A stretch of 64,000 bases of DNA from Symsagittifera roscoffensis (Eukaryota; Xenacoelomorpha; Acoela; Convolutidae), in assembly GCF_963678635.1 (NCBI RefSeq), contig NC_087065.1:51591858-51655857 (forward strand), written 5' to 3'. Below are positions 11,783-24,099 of the stretch, piece after piece. The notes under the pieces were generated by a model, which saw only the letters and a program-made list of their open reading frames with translations, did no database searches and was not told the DNA's origin. A program made the translations under genes and the position numbers. Position 1 is the stretch's first letter. Each line of letters starts with the position of its first letter.

Positions 11783-11866
11783 TCAAAAAGTAGTACATCG
11801 TGAGCTGATATATAGAGGCGAAAAAACGCCTAAAAGATCAGAAAAAGAACTGAACTGAACTGAAAC

Positions 11867-12284
11867 GTTTTTCCGATTTTCTCACCTTTTTGAAATTATT
11901 TCTAGGGTCAGCTTAATATATTTTACTCAATTTACTTGACTTTTTTAGTTTGACTTCACTTTTTCGGTTTGTAGTTGCACAAAATATTTTTGGCTAAAAC
12001 TGAAAAACTGCGGAAGTCGGAACAAAGATTTGTTTTGAAGCAAGCAGACGAGAAAATTAACAAGAAGACAGCTGTATAACTGACGAAATCAAGAAAAGAA
12101 ACATTCCTGGTCTTAACGCGTGTGTTGTTACAACCGTTACTGACACTATTATACCAATCAGGAAGTCTAGCACACACAAAAATATAACCGTTTCATTGTT
12201 GAGAAAGACGTTTCTTCATGAAAAACCGGCAAATCGGAAGGACCTCTTATTGGAGGTTATATGTTTTCTTTGGTGGATCAAGTA
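11867..12284. other. Unassigned AT-rich interval
   Basis: It follows the LINE tail and precedes the repeat at 12285. I see no gene and no match to other parts of the window. Confidence 0.4.
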
Positions 12285-13180
12285 GCAGCGGAAAGGTTGA
12301 TGACTATGTAACATTAGCCCAAACATTACACAGTGACGGAGCGTCGAAAAAGCACCTAGTGACGACTGGCAGGCGTCAGTTACCCTAATTCGACTCGTTT
12401 TTCACCGTCTAGACCTAGCCAATTAGTTTTCTTGTCTGTTTAGGGCTAAATAAAAAGTTACAATTTTTAGGCCATCAGTCAAACGACTTTTGATCAGCTA
12501 TCGTTTCATGCAAAGATAACCACATAGCTGGGTCTCGGATACCCAGACTACGTGATTACCATTAAAAGCACGGCTCAGAACCCAATATTTACTATGTTTT
12601 TAGTGACAGTTATACACAAAATCATTTGGGGATGGACTAACTTTTCCTCTCTAGCTACTCATGCTCCAAAACACTAGGTAAAATTGGAGTTAATTCAACT
12701 ATTCAGGGCATCACAGCAGCTAAAGAGTGCGTTTAACAGTTTCACACAGTCTCTGGTAACAGGGCATCGAGCCCCTAATTCCGTTTTCCCTCAGTGATAC
12801 CGTCGTTCTCTCCTCAATCTCATTGTACGGGAGAGTACGGATCCACTCCGACTGTCCCACTGAAGCCTCATTTCTTCTTATCTGCTTCAGCTAGGCGTCT
12901 TATCTTGTCTTGGTATCACAATAAGAGGCTCCGTTTCTTCTCTATTTTCACAACTGTTCTTCGTCTTATTTTCTCGGCGTCTCCGTTTCAACTGTTTTCA
13001 ACTCTTCTTTTTTCGTTCAAAATGGCCGTTCCCGCAATTCTCAGAAATAATCTGGTTCGAATCGAAAATTTCAAATTTCTAGAAAGTTCCGTCCCTTCTT
13101 TTCATTGCCAATGTGACGCTAATGCCTTTAGTTTTCTTTTTCTAGTGCGTCGGCGGGTTCGAATGTGCCAATCCGGGGGA
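12285..13180 (+). repeat. Dispersed repeat A, copy 1
   Basis: This roughly 0.9 kb segment is matched in the same orientation at 41730-42625. Shared landmarks include ACATTACACAGTGACGGAGC, GACGACTGGCAGGCGTCAGT, TGCTGGGTCTCGG (GCTGGGTCTCGG in this copy), GAACCCA(A/T)TATTTACTA and GCCAATCCGGGGGAATGGCA at the far end. A shorter part (about 12980-13155) occurs a third time at 15449-15640. No coding capacity is convincing. It could be LTR or noncoding transposon sequence. Confidence 0.8.
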
Positions 13181-13590
13181 ATGGCACATACTCCTCGGAC
13201 AGTCCCCTTCAATGCCCCCATTGAACGCATAACTGCGGGTTGTCTTCAAGTGGTGATCCAGTTTTCTACAATCAACTTTACAAATCGCATTAGAAAATTA
13301 ATCTTATCCACGTCACCTCAACTCACTGCATGTCATAAATGGCAAAGTACTACAATTCAGTGCCTTCTAACTTTTTCACAAAATTTTCACTATGAGGAGT
13401 GTCCTAGATAAAATTTCTTTTCTGACTACTCATGTCATTTCACCATAAAATTTCTTCTCACTCTTGCTGAATTAAAAAGATTTGGGACGTGGCACGGCCA
13501 CGCACCCATTAAAGTTAACTTAGCGTCACTCACAAAGTATAATAGTTTATTTATGCTGTTGCCCTCAATCATAAAATTAAGAATTTCTGT

Positions 13591-14015
13591 GGCTAGGAAA
13601 GGTAATGAGGTACTCACCCTCCTCGAGCGAGCGTACCCAAACCCTACCAGGTCGCCACAAAGCGAAGATGTGTCCTGCACAGGTTAAAGCCTTCAGTTAG
13701 GTTTAAATCGGTTAATATACTCACCAAAGGCCTCTATAAGTAAATAACATCAACTAAAATATTCGTTGCAATTGAACAATTGTAACAATAAATTCTAATT
13801 ATAAAAAAGTCTAGCCTGACCAAACATCATCTAAGTAAAAAACTTAAAAGTCTCAATAATCAATCTTGGTCGAATAGTTCAAGTCTCAACACACTAAAAC
13901 AAATAAATTTTTCATTTCTCTCCATTTCTCCTCTGTGTCTCGTCTTCAATTTCTACTCCATAGCTTCTTGTTCTTGATCACCCATCTCGCTGTCTTCCAG
14001 TACTTTCTGCAGCAT
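13591..14015 (-). repeat. Direct repeat C, copy 1 (3' part of the SGNH ORF and its downstream region)
   Basis: About 425 bp here match 15647-16080, sharing GGCTAGGAAAGGTAATGAGG, CTCCTCGAGCGAGCGTACNC and TGGCCTGACCAAACATCATC-like tracts. Copy 2 continues into the long minus-strand ORF remnant. Copy 1 breaks off at AGCATG and joins a LINE fragment at 14016. The stretch 13181-13590 between repeats A and C is unique and I see nothing in it. Confidence 0.85.
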
Positions 14016-15449
14016 GGCTCAATCCAGAGTGAAGAAACAACTTACTATTCACCAATACCACTCGACAGGCAACCAGAGCAAAAAAAATACTTGAAAAAGT
14101 TTGCTGCAATAACACAAAAGTAAAAATGTTGACAACTATAAATAAAAAAGAAATGCTGTTAAGACAGCTACTCGAAATGATCAAAGGGCAAAGGAAAATG
14201 AAATAGCTAAAGATGTAAAAATGAAACCAAAAAAAAATTTGGAGCTATGTGAGACAGAAAATTGTGTTACAAAACGCAAAACCAGCTTTATTGCAGGATG
14301 ATGGATCTTTAACGACCAATGAGATCAAAAAATTTGAAGTTTTGTCAGTATTTTTACATCAGTCTTCACACACGAACCACCAGGAGAATGAAAGATTCCA
14401 GAATTGGATACCACCCATCCAATAAAGGACTTAGAATTAACAGCGCAATTGGTGAAAGAGCAACTATCCCCAATATAGTTGATCACTCAATATATCGAAA
14501 TCTCCAGGGCCCGAAGAAATTCACCCGAAACTTCTGTTTGAGTTAAGAGAATTCCTGACTCATGTTCTAACAAAACTTTTTAACAAATCTTGGGACGAAA
14601 CGATGCTACCTGAAGACTGGAAACTTCCTCACATAGCCTCTATCTTCAAAAAAGGAAAAGAGTCGTTAGCTGACAACTATCGTCCAGTAAGCTTAACATC
14701 AATAGTTTGTAAAATATTCGACCAAAATAATTAGAGCCCATATTATGGAACATCTAGAAAAAAATGAAATCTTTGAATATAAACAGTTTGATTTTCTGCC
14801 CGGTAGATCATCACAATTACAACTACTGAGAGTGCTGGATGATTTCACAAAAACAATAGATAGTCGGCGAGAAACGGATGTTATCTACTTGGATTTCAAG
14901 AACGCATTCGACTCGGTTCCGCACAAAAGACTGATAGGAATCTCAAAACAATATGCAATAAAAGGAAAAATACTGGGCTGGATCAACGAGTTTTTATGAA
15001 CAAGACGACAAAGAGTTGTGATAAACGACAGTATATCTGAATGGAAAGATTTCCCGAGTGGGATTTCAATGAAGATAATTGTGTACATATAATAATGTCA
15101 ATTGGAGGATCAAATCGTGAAACAAGATCATATGAACTTTAAGATAAACAGCTCGAATCGGTAAGAGAAGAAAAAGACCTTGGAGTGATCATCGATAGTA
15201 AACTCTCCTTTGACTCTCATATCTTTGCAAAAGTTAAAAAAGCAAACTCTATCATTGCATTTTTTAAGAAAACATTCATTAAAATGACTATACCTGTATT
15301 TTTAAATGTGTATAAAGGCCTCATAAGGCCTCATTTGGAGTTCTATAATCAAGTCTGGTACCCGCGATTAAAGAAGAACACAAGTTTAATCGAAATATTG
15401 CAACGACGAGCGACACGAATGGTACAAGGGCTGCAGACACTAAGCAACA
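14016..15449 (+). mobile_element. Internal fragment of the CR1-like LINE, copy 2
   Basis: The sequence parallels 10030-11450 of the first LINE, from GCTCAATCCAGAGTGAAGAA to CACTAAGCAACAAT, and lacks both the 5' part and the 3' tail. RT pieces include DVIYLDFKNAFDSVPHKRLI (motif A intact) and LIRPHLEFYNQVWYP. It shares the deletion that removes YADD. Its right end fuses to a piece of repeat A, so it entered by recombination or was trimmed afterwards. Confidence 0.85.
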
Positions 15450-15640
15450 ATTCAACTGTTTTTATTTTCTTTTTTTCAAAATTATTCAAAATGGCCGTTC
15501 CCGCAACTCTCAGAAATGATGTGGTTCGAATCGAAAATTTCAATTTCAAATTTTCTAGAATATTCCGTTCCTTCTTTTCATTGCCAATCCGACGCTAATG
15601 CCTTTAGTTTTCTTTTTCTAGTGCTTCTTTTTCTTGTTTT
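15449..15640 (+). repeat. Repeat A, partial copy
   Basis: It matches about 12980-13155, with AAAATGGCCGTTCCCGCAA, TGGTTCGAATCGAAAATTTC and GACGCTAATGCCTTTAGTTT in common. It sits between the LINE fragment and repeat C copy 2. Confidence 0.8.
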
Positions 15641-15646
15641 CTTTAG

Positions 15647-16080
15647 AATTTCTGTGGCTAGGAAAGGTAATGAGGTACTCACCCTCCTCGAGCGAGCGTA
15701 CGCAAACCCTACCAGGTCGCCACAAAGCGAAGATCTGTCCCGCACAGGTTAAAGTCTTCAGTCAGGTTTAAGTAGATTAATATACTCACCTAAGGTGTAT
15801 ATAAGTAAATAACATCAAATAAAATTTTCGTTGCAATTGAACAATTGTAACAACAAGTTCTAATAAAAAAAAAGTCTGGCCTGACCAAACATCATCAAAG
15901 CAACAAATTTAAAAGTCTCAATAATCAATCTTGGTCGAATAGTTCAAGTCTTAACACACTACAACAATTAAATGTTTCATTTCTCTCCATTTCTACTCCG
16001 TGTCTCGTCTTCAATTTCTACTCCATCACTTCTTGTTCTTGATCACCCATCTCGCTGTGTTCCAGTACTTTCTGCAGCAT
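15647..16080 (-). repeat. Direct repeat C, copy 2
   Basis: It matches 13591-14015. It includes the stop (about 16018) and last 20 or so codons of the minus-strand ORF remnant, followed by its AT-rich downstream region. Confidence 0.85.
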
Positions 16081-16669
16081 GTCGACAGAGTTGCGGACAG
16101 TGTCCCAGCTTTCTTGTTGTAGCAGCCTCTGCTTACAACAGTGCAGTAGATCTTCGTTCATCTTCTGTTCTCGATTCCTACAGAAGCTATCGGCAAGCAT
16201 AGGCTCAAATTTTGTTCCACGTCAGCTTGTAAGACCTCTTTTTCTCGTTCTCCGCGGTACAAAACATTCCACTTACTCGTTTCACGGCTGTCGTCACGGC
16301 GTTCCTGTGGGTTAGGAATGCTCTCTTATAGGCTACCGGTCCTACATCTAGATGGAAAGACTGATAGGCTTCCGTGTTTCGGGACATATGACGCTTCGCG
16401 CGTTCACATACGCATGTTGTCATCACCGCACGGAACCAAGGCATCAATCTTCGTCTTGCCCAAACTCTTTCTATCGCTTTCGGTATCCTGAAAATTTTGC
16501 AGGTAGTCTTGAACAGATCCAGTTTCTTACTGACGCTCACTCTGCTCAGTTGCTCTGGAGTTGGCACGGCCATCTCCTTTTCAGTCGTTCCTACGTTGGC
16601 TTCCAGCCACCTTACTGCTAGCATGGCGGTGACCACCAATATCGTTACGTTCTGAGCTTGATCAGGCAA

Positions 16670-17752
16670 TCACATGGAGAATAATTCTCCAGCATCCCAA
16701 ACCAATACTAGGTTTGCTCTCTTGGGATACCAAAAGGTCTTCACCAGGCAGTGACACGAGGACTCCCCATGAGTCAGCAGGATATTCCTCCAAGCGCGAT
16801 AACCCGATTCCATCAACAGGGGCTCGATTTGCATCATCGTCTAATGCGTTTCATCCTTCTCATCTATCGTAGGGAAATCGTTCAACCTCGTCCCAAGTGC
16901 CAGTCGGTCATATTTGGAAGTTTGACCTTGAGAAAACGTTTAGCTTTGATTTTGGGGTGAAATGAAATTTTTGAAAAATTCGAATTGCGCATGTCACGCT
17001 CAATTTTCTCGCGACAACTGAAAAAACAAGAAAAATAATATCAGAAGATTCAAACTACAATCGCAGGGAAAGTAGTCAAAAATAGCAGCGGGAAACTGCT
17101 ATTCGCAATTTCCAATACATAGGTTGAACAAGAGTAGAGCTGTCTTATTCTTGCCAGAAGACGGAAAGTGATCGCGAGTGGAGAAGAAATAAATTAGAGT
17201 GGACCAGAGTGAACCTTCAGTGGAAAAGTGGACAGCTGAAGCTGCCCAATGGTCCAGATCAAAAACTTGTTTCTTGAGTTAAAACTTGCTTATTTCAAAC
17301 TTCTCGAGTTAAACTTAATTACCCAATCAATTTTGAAGCTGCGTTATGATTTAGTTACTCGAATCTAGAGGTCGTGTCGGTATGTGAGTACCTATTTTAA
17401 TTTTCTTGAGTCTGTTTTATAATGTTATGTTGAGTTAGGGAGAGTTTTTAGGTTGATCCATCTGAAATGTATCAAAGGACCACTGTCTAATAAAAATTAA
17501 CTGTACATATAAGGTTCCGAACCTGTTTTTAACGGCGTTCTTGTGTTTTGGGTATTTTGAGACCTAAGCTTTGGGTTGTTCTTATTTCTAGAGTGGGGGG
17601 TATTTTGGTAGCGGCCTTTAAGCTGTAACGCGGGCTTTAGTCTCATGTCGCAAGTGCACCGAATTGGCTCCGACCGCTTGAGGTAGAAAAACACAAGAGA
17701 TAGTGTCCCTGACTCTTGAGCCAATGGTTATAGGGCCTATTTTTCTTTAAAC
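16670..17752. other. Interval with weak coding traces inside the SGNH ORF remnant
   Basis: Coding traces on the minus strand fade here. A 75-codon frame at 17497-17724 is not recognisable. It may be an insertion or a strongly decayed part of the long ORF. Confidence 0.3.
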
Positions 17753-20700
17753 TCATATGTGACTTAAGTAGGCGACTGTTACATCACTCGCTTTCTTTTT
17801 CTGAAATTTACTGATGTTTCCGTCGCCCAACTTCACGAAATCTTCTCCCACTATCTCCTCTAGTTCATCCATAGACCTCTCTGGGACTGCTCGAAGGATC
17901 TTCGTCAATAGCTCATGAGACTTTATAGACAATCTCGTCAATCGTATGCACTTAGGCAACGAAAAGAGCTGGTCAATCAACCGATGCCGCGTTCTAGCAT
18001 CCACAGCCACCAGGAGCGTCGTGTATTTGCTGTTGCAGTATGGTGCTGCACTGGATCCCACCAGGTCTTTGGAGCCCGCTGTCTTGTGATATCCCTCGCT
18101 ATGCTTCAGGTTCATTTCATTCTCAAGAGCCTCTCGTCAGCTTCCAATTTTCTGCTCAGTCTGCAATGACCCCGGAAACACTTCCACGCTCAGGGTGGAC
18201 ACCAATTCATGTGCTCTCTCGAGACGTTCCAGTGATTCTACGGAGCTTGTCATACTATAAAACCCAAGGGCATTTACCAGATACACCTCAGTAACTCCGT
18301 GGCAGTCAGTAATCAATTCCATCTCGCTTTTTTCAGACATGCTAAGCCTCCCGAATAGCCTCAATAACTGGCCGTGTTGCTCAGCCAAAGTCTCCAAGCA
18401 GTGACCCGCTCCGTACACGTGCCCTATCAGTCCACAACTGGCGGCCAGGCACCTGTTTTCATCCAATCACTCGGGAGATTTCAATCTGCTTCTCCCTATC
18501 CAAGGCCAGCAAGTGGTAAATCACTGCTAAGTCATGCCGGCTCTCATCATCGTTCTCTTCTAGCTCAACATCAGCGGTAATATCCCATATCAGACCCGCG
18601 TTCGGATTTGGGCACCACGAAGGTTTCATGAGTTTCCACATCGTCACTAGACTGGTCTTCAGTGGACCGTCCCACGAACCACACTCATAACTTACCTGCT
18701 CTTCCAACTTAGGAACCGAGGGTTCGACAAATCGTTCCTCTAAAACTACTACCAACTGCAGCTGTTCAGACGTTATCATTTCCAATTCCAGCATTCTCTC
18801 CACCCAAAAATCAAGGAATATCGTTTGCTCAAAGTTGAAGTACGAGTCCCTCGCTTCTTCGTTGACGAATGGATTATAAGCCATTCCTGGAACTCCCGAC
18901 ACATATTGAAAGGACTACTTCTTCCCTGAGGTCGCATATTTTTTCAGACTCCGAACTCTTTCCAGCAATTCTCTAGTGAATGTCAATTCTTTGTTGGAGC
19001 ACCTCCTGACTTCCTCCTATCTCCGGTAGCTATCAAGGTCGTTCAGCTCCTTCGCCGGGATTCGCAGTGGCATGTCCTGGTAGAGTTCCAACAAGGCTCT
19101 CAACAAGACTTCTTCACGCTTCGTTGCCCTCTGTCTGATAGCGCTTACGCATTTCTCTAACACCGGAGTGGGGATACGATCCACCACGAACTTCACAAAG
19201 CAAAGTGCATCCTCTCGCTTTGATCATGCTATCGCGGAGTCGTCAACGCGATCAACGCTTTTAACGCTCCCATCAGTTCTAATTGTTGTTCTCTGACCTT
19301 CGTCTCGATGGTGGCTTTATACTCCTGTCTTCTTATTCCAATAAGACACCACACAAGTCTTACTGACGAAGGTGCACGCATTGTCTCATCGAATTATTTC
19401 TGAAGGGCCATCTTCCAAGAATTTTGTTCAAAAGTTCCAAACTATTCTCATTCGCTTCCGATAACATCATGATGCCATATTCTTTCCTCTTTAGTTTTCA
19501 ACCCGTCCTCAAATCCTCAAGTATTCCTGCATGGCTTGCTTGTCGTGCCAGGCCATTAGGTGTCCTCTCGCTGAATTCCTCGCCTTCACCATCTCCATAT
19601 AGCCACCAGCAGGATCGCCCATGTAGATCGATTCCGGCACAGTGATGCAACTGTACTCCACCACGTCGAGCTGTCCCTCCAGTTTCATCTTTGCCACATT
19701 CGTACGTGACGGTTTATAATCTTCCAACCCGCCGGATCCGCATTGACTGGTGACCTCCATTTCCAGTCTGGTGTCAGCCAAACTTTTTTGCTTTTGAAGC
19801 CCTGGAAGTCAGCCCTGTCAGCAGCATTGAGGGCACCTGATTCTCTATCTCCCTGTCGCCCTGCGTGACACCATCCCCCTGTTCAACTTCGTTCGGACGG
19901 GACATATTCGCTAGCGAAATCACTACTGTTGCGGCCTTCGACTTCACAACCTTCGGGTTGGTCACTTTATCATTTACTCTGTTCTACAGTTTTCTCAACA
20001 TAGACTTATACTTCCTCAGGTGATCTCTTATAATCTGACTCTCCTCGGAGCTTTACTCCGTGACTGACTCGGTCAGACCTTCAGATTCAGCGAACTCCAT
20101 CATTTTTTCTATCACATCTCGCATGATGGGCTGATTCAATCCCACTCTCATCATGGACTGAGTGCCGTAACTCCGGATTACGTTCCAGGTATTCTCCATA
20201 AAGGCTACACGTGTCCACGCTTCATCAGTTTTCCTCTCCAGCTTGCTCTGGTAACGTTCCCATTCTTCGGGGTATCTTCTTCGGGGTATCTCAGCAACAC
20301 AAACAAGTCTCCCAAACGACCATAGGTCATTATAATCAGGGTGAGCAGACCATCCAGTCGGAGATCAGCCAGTTCCTGAGTGAAGAGTACCACCGGTTCC
20401 TTCACAAAAATTTCGTGTTCGAAGGCCACGTACAGTGCCAGCCGAAGACCAATGGATAACTTCCTGATATCTCTCACGAAGTTGGCTATTAGGTTCCTCG
20501 AGGCCCTAGGATAGCAACTGCTGATGAATGCCGGTGATCACCCCACGCCCATTCCCGCGAGGGTTGCGTCGGACCTTTCGTGTTCGGTCTTCGTTGCCAG
20601 CACGTCCGCCTGGAAGCGGTCCAGGGACGTCGACCAGCTGCTGCATCGTCGCGCCTGCCTGCCCTTTTGCGTCTAGTATCTTCTTCAGATATTGTTGGAT

Positions 20701-21134
20701 CTTTCTCACCACTGTAGGGGCACCATCAAACGCGTCTTGTCTCAACGTACACAACCGTGCTTACAGATACAACCAAAGGTTGGTGTGAGGCTTTGTCCTC
20801 AAGGCCATAGCCTTAAGGTCTTCTTATGTGGAGAGGGCGTTCCTTCTCACCAAGTTCCCCCCTTCGTCCCTCACATAATCCATCTGCCGAAACCATAAAC
20901 TCTTTGCTAGGCGCTGCACCAACCGGTGCTCATCACCCACTTCTAGCCTCATTTTCAACAGCCGGCCGAAGTTGGAAATTTCAAGTCCTAACCTCTCATC
21001 CAACACGACACGGGTCGTGCTATGATCCTTAAAATTTTGGATCGCGCTTGAGATGCCCGACCATATCGCAGGGAGTTCTGATTGGAAGGGGTAGTAAAAG
21101 TTGGTATCCACTTGCCGGCTTAATGCAGGTATCA

Positions 21135-21557
21135 TCACATCAAATCGTCCTTCCGCCAACAAGACGACCATGGCGTATACGAACTGCAGGGTTGGGGTAG
21201 CGAGGCATAGCCAGGAGATAGCACGAAGATAACTTTGACCAGTTGCCTCGCAATACCTTGTCGTATTGATTTCTCGGCCTCCAACATGGCAGAGAGACGT
21301 TTCATGATCGCCTCCCTCACAGCTTCCGCGCTTGTGGTAAATCCGTCGATGAGAGCATTCAAGAGTCCCCTACTCTGCAAGTCGTCATTTGATCCGGCTA
21401 TTGTTACCACCTCTGGATCCACGTTCACCACTTTTTGTACACTTATCGCCATCCCCACCGCTTGAACCCAGTCTAAGTTAGGAGCTGCGAGGAAAAGTAC
21501 ATCCGGCCAAAAGAGCGAGCGGGGCGTATACTGGTAGTCGGAGCTAGCCCCTATCAA
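21135..21557 (-). pseudogene. SGNH-like segment 2 in the long ORF
   Basis: The 140-codon frame has IGASSDYQYTP, LFWPDVLFLAAPNLDW and VVTIAGSNDDLQSRGLL. GASS can stand for block I and GSND for block III of an SGNH fold. The motifs are diverged and the assignment is tentative. Confidence 0.45.
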
Positions 21558-22539
21558 GTTTTTCCCCAGCTTTATTTCCTGAGGTTCGTAGGCTGCTAAC
21601 AGGCTGTCTCCCTTTGGTGACTCCAGGTGCGCATTTTTCTTATCGTCACCTTCCCCTGGCTGACCCGGGGGTAATCACTCGAATACTCGCCCGCGGACTG
21701 TCCCTAGTGCTTCGCGAACTGTCTGTATATCTTGTGATGTCTAGTGTTGGTTTTTTTTCCACTAGAAACTTCTTCCTGCGGTTTGGTGGGGCTCCTTCTC
21801 TCACCTGATGACGGACGTCCGTCAATGATCTCGTTTTTAGTGGCCCCATGGTGTTATCTCAAGGCAAACCCTCAGATCCACCAATCTCAGAGTAGTGGTG
21901 GAACTGAATTTTTCGTCTTCGGCGAAAAGCCAATCTACGCCTGCTATTCGGTATAACCCGGTTACCGTAGGATCGTGCCCGTTGAGCATTTTCTTCGCGT
22001 CCACTTGACATATCAGCGTCTTCATGTTCAAATTGATCGCCATGTCTGCTTTAAATCGTCCCACAGGCTGGGGTCCGGTCTATTCCATAACAACTCACTG
22101 ACTTTGCTTGTATCAATAATCTCTGCGGGATCTGCTTGCGAGTTCCTTTGAGCCGATGGAGCTCTAGTAGGTTGGCTTGCGGTGCTCGTAGTTGCTTGGG
22201 GAGCCACCTGTGGTAGACCAACTCTTGTCCCAAGTCAGTTCTTCAATGATCGACCTCGGGGAGTGGGGTGGCTCCCAATTTCTCTCCCACATCAGAGCTG
22301 AGAGTGGGCTGCGCCACGTTTGCCTTGGTGGTCAGAGGTCCCAGGTGATTTGCTAATGGTTGAGGTACATGAGAACTCACCCTGCCGGCAGGGCTACCTC
22401 GTGCCACCGGATTGACTCTCGTCCGCACTTCGGCTTGCATCTCTTCTATCTTCGTTTGAAATGCGTCGTTTATCCACTGTATGCCTTGTTGGGTATTGAA
22501 GTGTATCCCATCCCTCGTGAAGGCACCATTCTCAACGCA

Positions 22540-22950
22540 TTTTCGTCGTTCATCAACCGGAGTTCGTTGGGATTATCTGCAATCAGGTTACTGATCATCG
22601 TTTTCCACTGAGTCGCATTCCCATCCATGAAGTCGGCTATCGGTGATCCGGCGTCTGGGTTGAGTGGGATGGTAAACAATCACACAATCCTCGGTCTCCT
22701 TCAACTCGTTGAGGGAACAGATCAAAAATGATTCCCAGTTCGCCTCAGAGGTGACGGGATTCCTCGAAACGTCATTTAGTCCCTGTAATCAAGGTTGGTA
22801 TGTCCACCCGATCATCGTTCTGTAGTTCTATCATCTTGATCACTTGAGTCACTGAGGCTCCGCGAAAGAAGATTATAGCGGTCTGTCCCACTACGAGGAT
22901 ATCTTTCAGATCACTCACCAAGCTATCACCTATTATCACTTGTTGGCTAC
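22540..22950 (-). pseudogene. SGNH/GDSL hydrolase-like segment 1 in the long ORF
   Basis: The frame reads QQVIIGDSLVSDLKDIL, a block I GDSL motif with the nucleophile Ser codon near 22925. It is followed by IIFFRGASVTQVIK (block II Gly region) and VDIPTLITGT. Shifting frame at an AAA run near 22774 continues the block III GTND motif, so the oxyanion-hole Asn is still legible across a one-base insertion. Family members cleave esters or related bonds; the substrate here is unknown. Confidence 0.7.
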
Positions 22951-24099
22951 CAGTGGGCACCGGTTGGTGGATCTTCGCCGGGTTCCAGGTCATGCCATTC
23001 AGGCAGGCCCCTGAGTGTTCTGCGGCAATCTGAATGAAGGCTCTCCGGGTGTTGAGATCCTTTCGGATGTCGATCAGTCGCGGCCTCACTTTAGCTCCAC
23101 TCGGTACCGGACTGGCCGGTTCTGTGGGATCTGTTACAGTGTCTCTCCCGATGGGTGGCTGGGCTGCACGCTGGGAAGGAACGATCCTAGCTAAGCTTTT
23201 GTCCCGTGCTCGGTTTATCTCCTGCATCGTAGCTTTGGCCTCCCTCCTGCTCGATCTTCTCCTGAAAATGAGGTGCCAGATAAGTATCTGAGGGATCAGG
23301 TATCGTGTTTGTCGAATTGAAGGCGAGCTCATTTGTTGCAGGGCTGTCTCCTCACTCGGTCAGTAAAGCTCTTGAGCCTTAGCCTTGGTTGTTGTATCGG
23401 GGCTCATCATGGCCAGGACATCTGGTGACCACTTTTTCACTCTCGAATTGCAGAGCTCCTTCAGGTGCTTTATCTCCTCTTCCTTGAAAGTGATCTGTAA
23501 CTCGTCATACTTTCTCTTACATTCATCACGATCATTCACTTTCTCTTTGTAATCGTCAACTTAGCGCACAATTCTTCCCAGTCTTTGTCCCTCTTTTCGG
23601 GGGTTTCACTGATTCCCGTCGTCTGTATTTCGATCTCACTCATTCTCACTTTCTTCGATGGTGGAGCTGCGTTGGTGAGTCCACAGAAAGCGACGGGGCC
23701 AGCCCATCGCGTGATCTTTTCGATCCGAAAAAAGGCTGTGCTGAGGAACTGAGGCGTACTGGAATCGGCACCTCTCCCAGCCTATAATCCTTTTGTTCGC
23801 CTAATCCTGGCTCATGAGCCAAGTCATGCCCCGAAGTCCCTCCGCGTCTCCATCGCATGAGTCGGTTTCTGCTCCACTCGGAGGTACCGGACTCGCCGAA
23901 AGCCAGCATTAACACTACCTCTATGGCGCGGTCCCCACAGCCTTCTCTTCTCATTGCATTCAGGAGTGCGACGGTGATCATAGCCAGCTCCGGGTCTTCT
24001 ATTTCAAAAATACAATCTATCAGCCGCTGATATATCTCGAGAAGAGTCGCTCCTAGGCTCGCTGAGATAAAATTCATCTGGTCATTTGTGCCGCTCAAA

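Larger units (their letters stand above)
7380..11866 (+). mobile_element. CR1-like non-LTR retrotransposon, near full length, inactivated
   Basis: The order of domains is that of CR1-clade LINEs: a small N-terminal domain and PHD finger, then coiled coil plus conserved ORF1 C-terminal domain, then an APE-type endonuclease, reverse transcriptase and CR1-type C-terminal region. The 3' end carries a pentamer tail (GAACTGAACTGAACTGAAAC, about 11847-11866), as CR1 elements end in short tandem repeats. Stops and frameshifts break every ORF, and the catalytic core of the RT is deleted, so the copy is dead. The 5' end is not defined; 7380 is where coding similarity begins. Confidence 0.85.
16018..24098 (-). 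pseudogene. Remnant of a very long ORF with SGNH-hydrolase-like domains, retroelement accessory protein
   Basis: A succession of minus-strand frames covers almost the whole 8 kb: 23646-24098, 22772-23332, 22470-22679, 21135-21557, 20824-21171, 20506-20754, 20205-20477, 19774-19965, 19509-19781, 18459-18902, 18137-18466, 17753-18115, 16205-16669 and 16018-16200. They are same-strand, successive and often overlapping across single frameshifts, as expected of one decayed ORF of more than 2000 codons. Two segments look like SGNH hydrolases, described separately. A basic RGNGRG patch near 20560 could bind nucleic acid. The rest is unrecognised. It lies directly downstream of the Gypsy-like pol on the same strand, so it is probably its accessory gene, although a separate element is possible. 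Confidence 0.6.

Noticed and set aside
12794-13411. 205-codon plus-strand ORF in repeat A
   Set aside because: Its reading frame is not kept in the other copy of the repeat (41730-42625) and the protein resembles nothing; treated as chance.
20528-20788. Plus-strand ORFs across 16-25 kb
   Set aside because: They are antisense to the SGNH ORF remnant, which has recognisable motifs and continuous same-strand frames.
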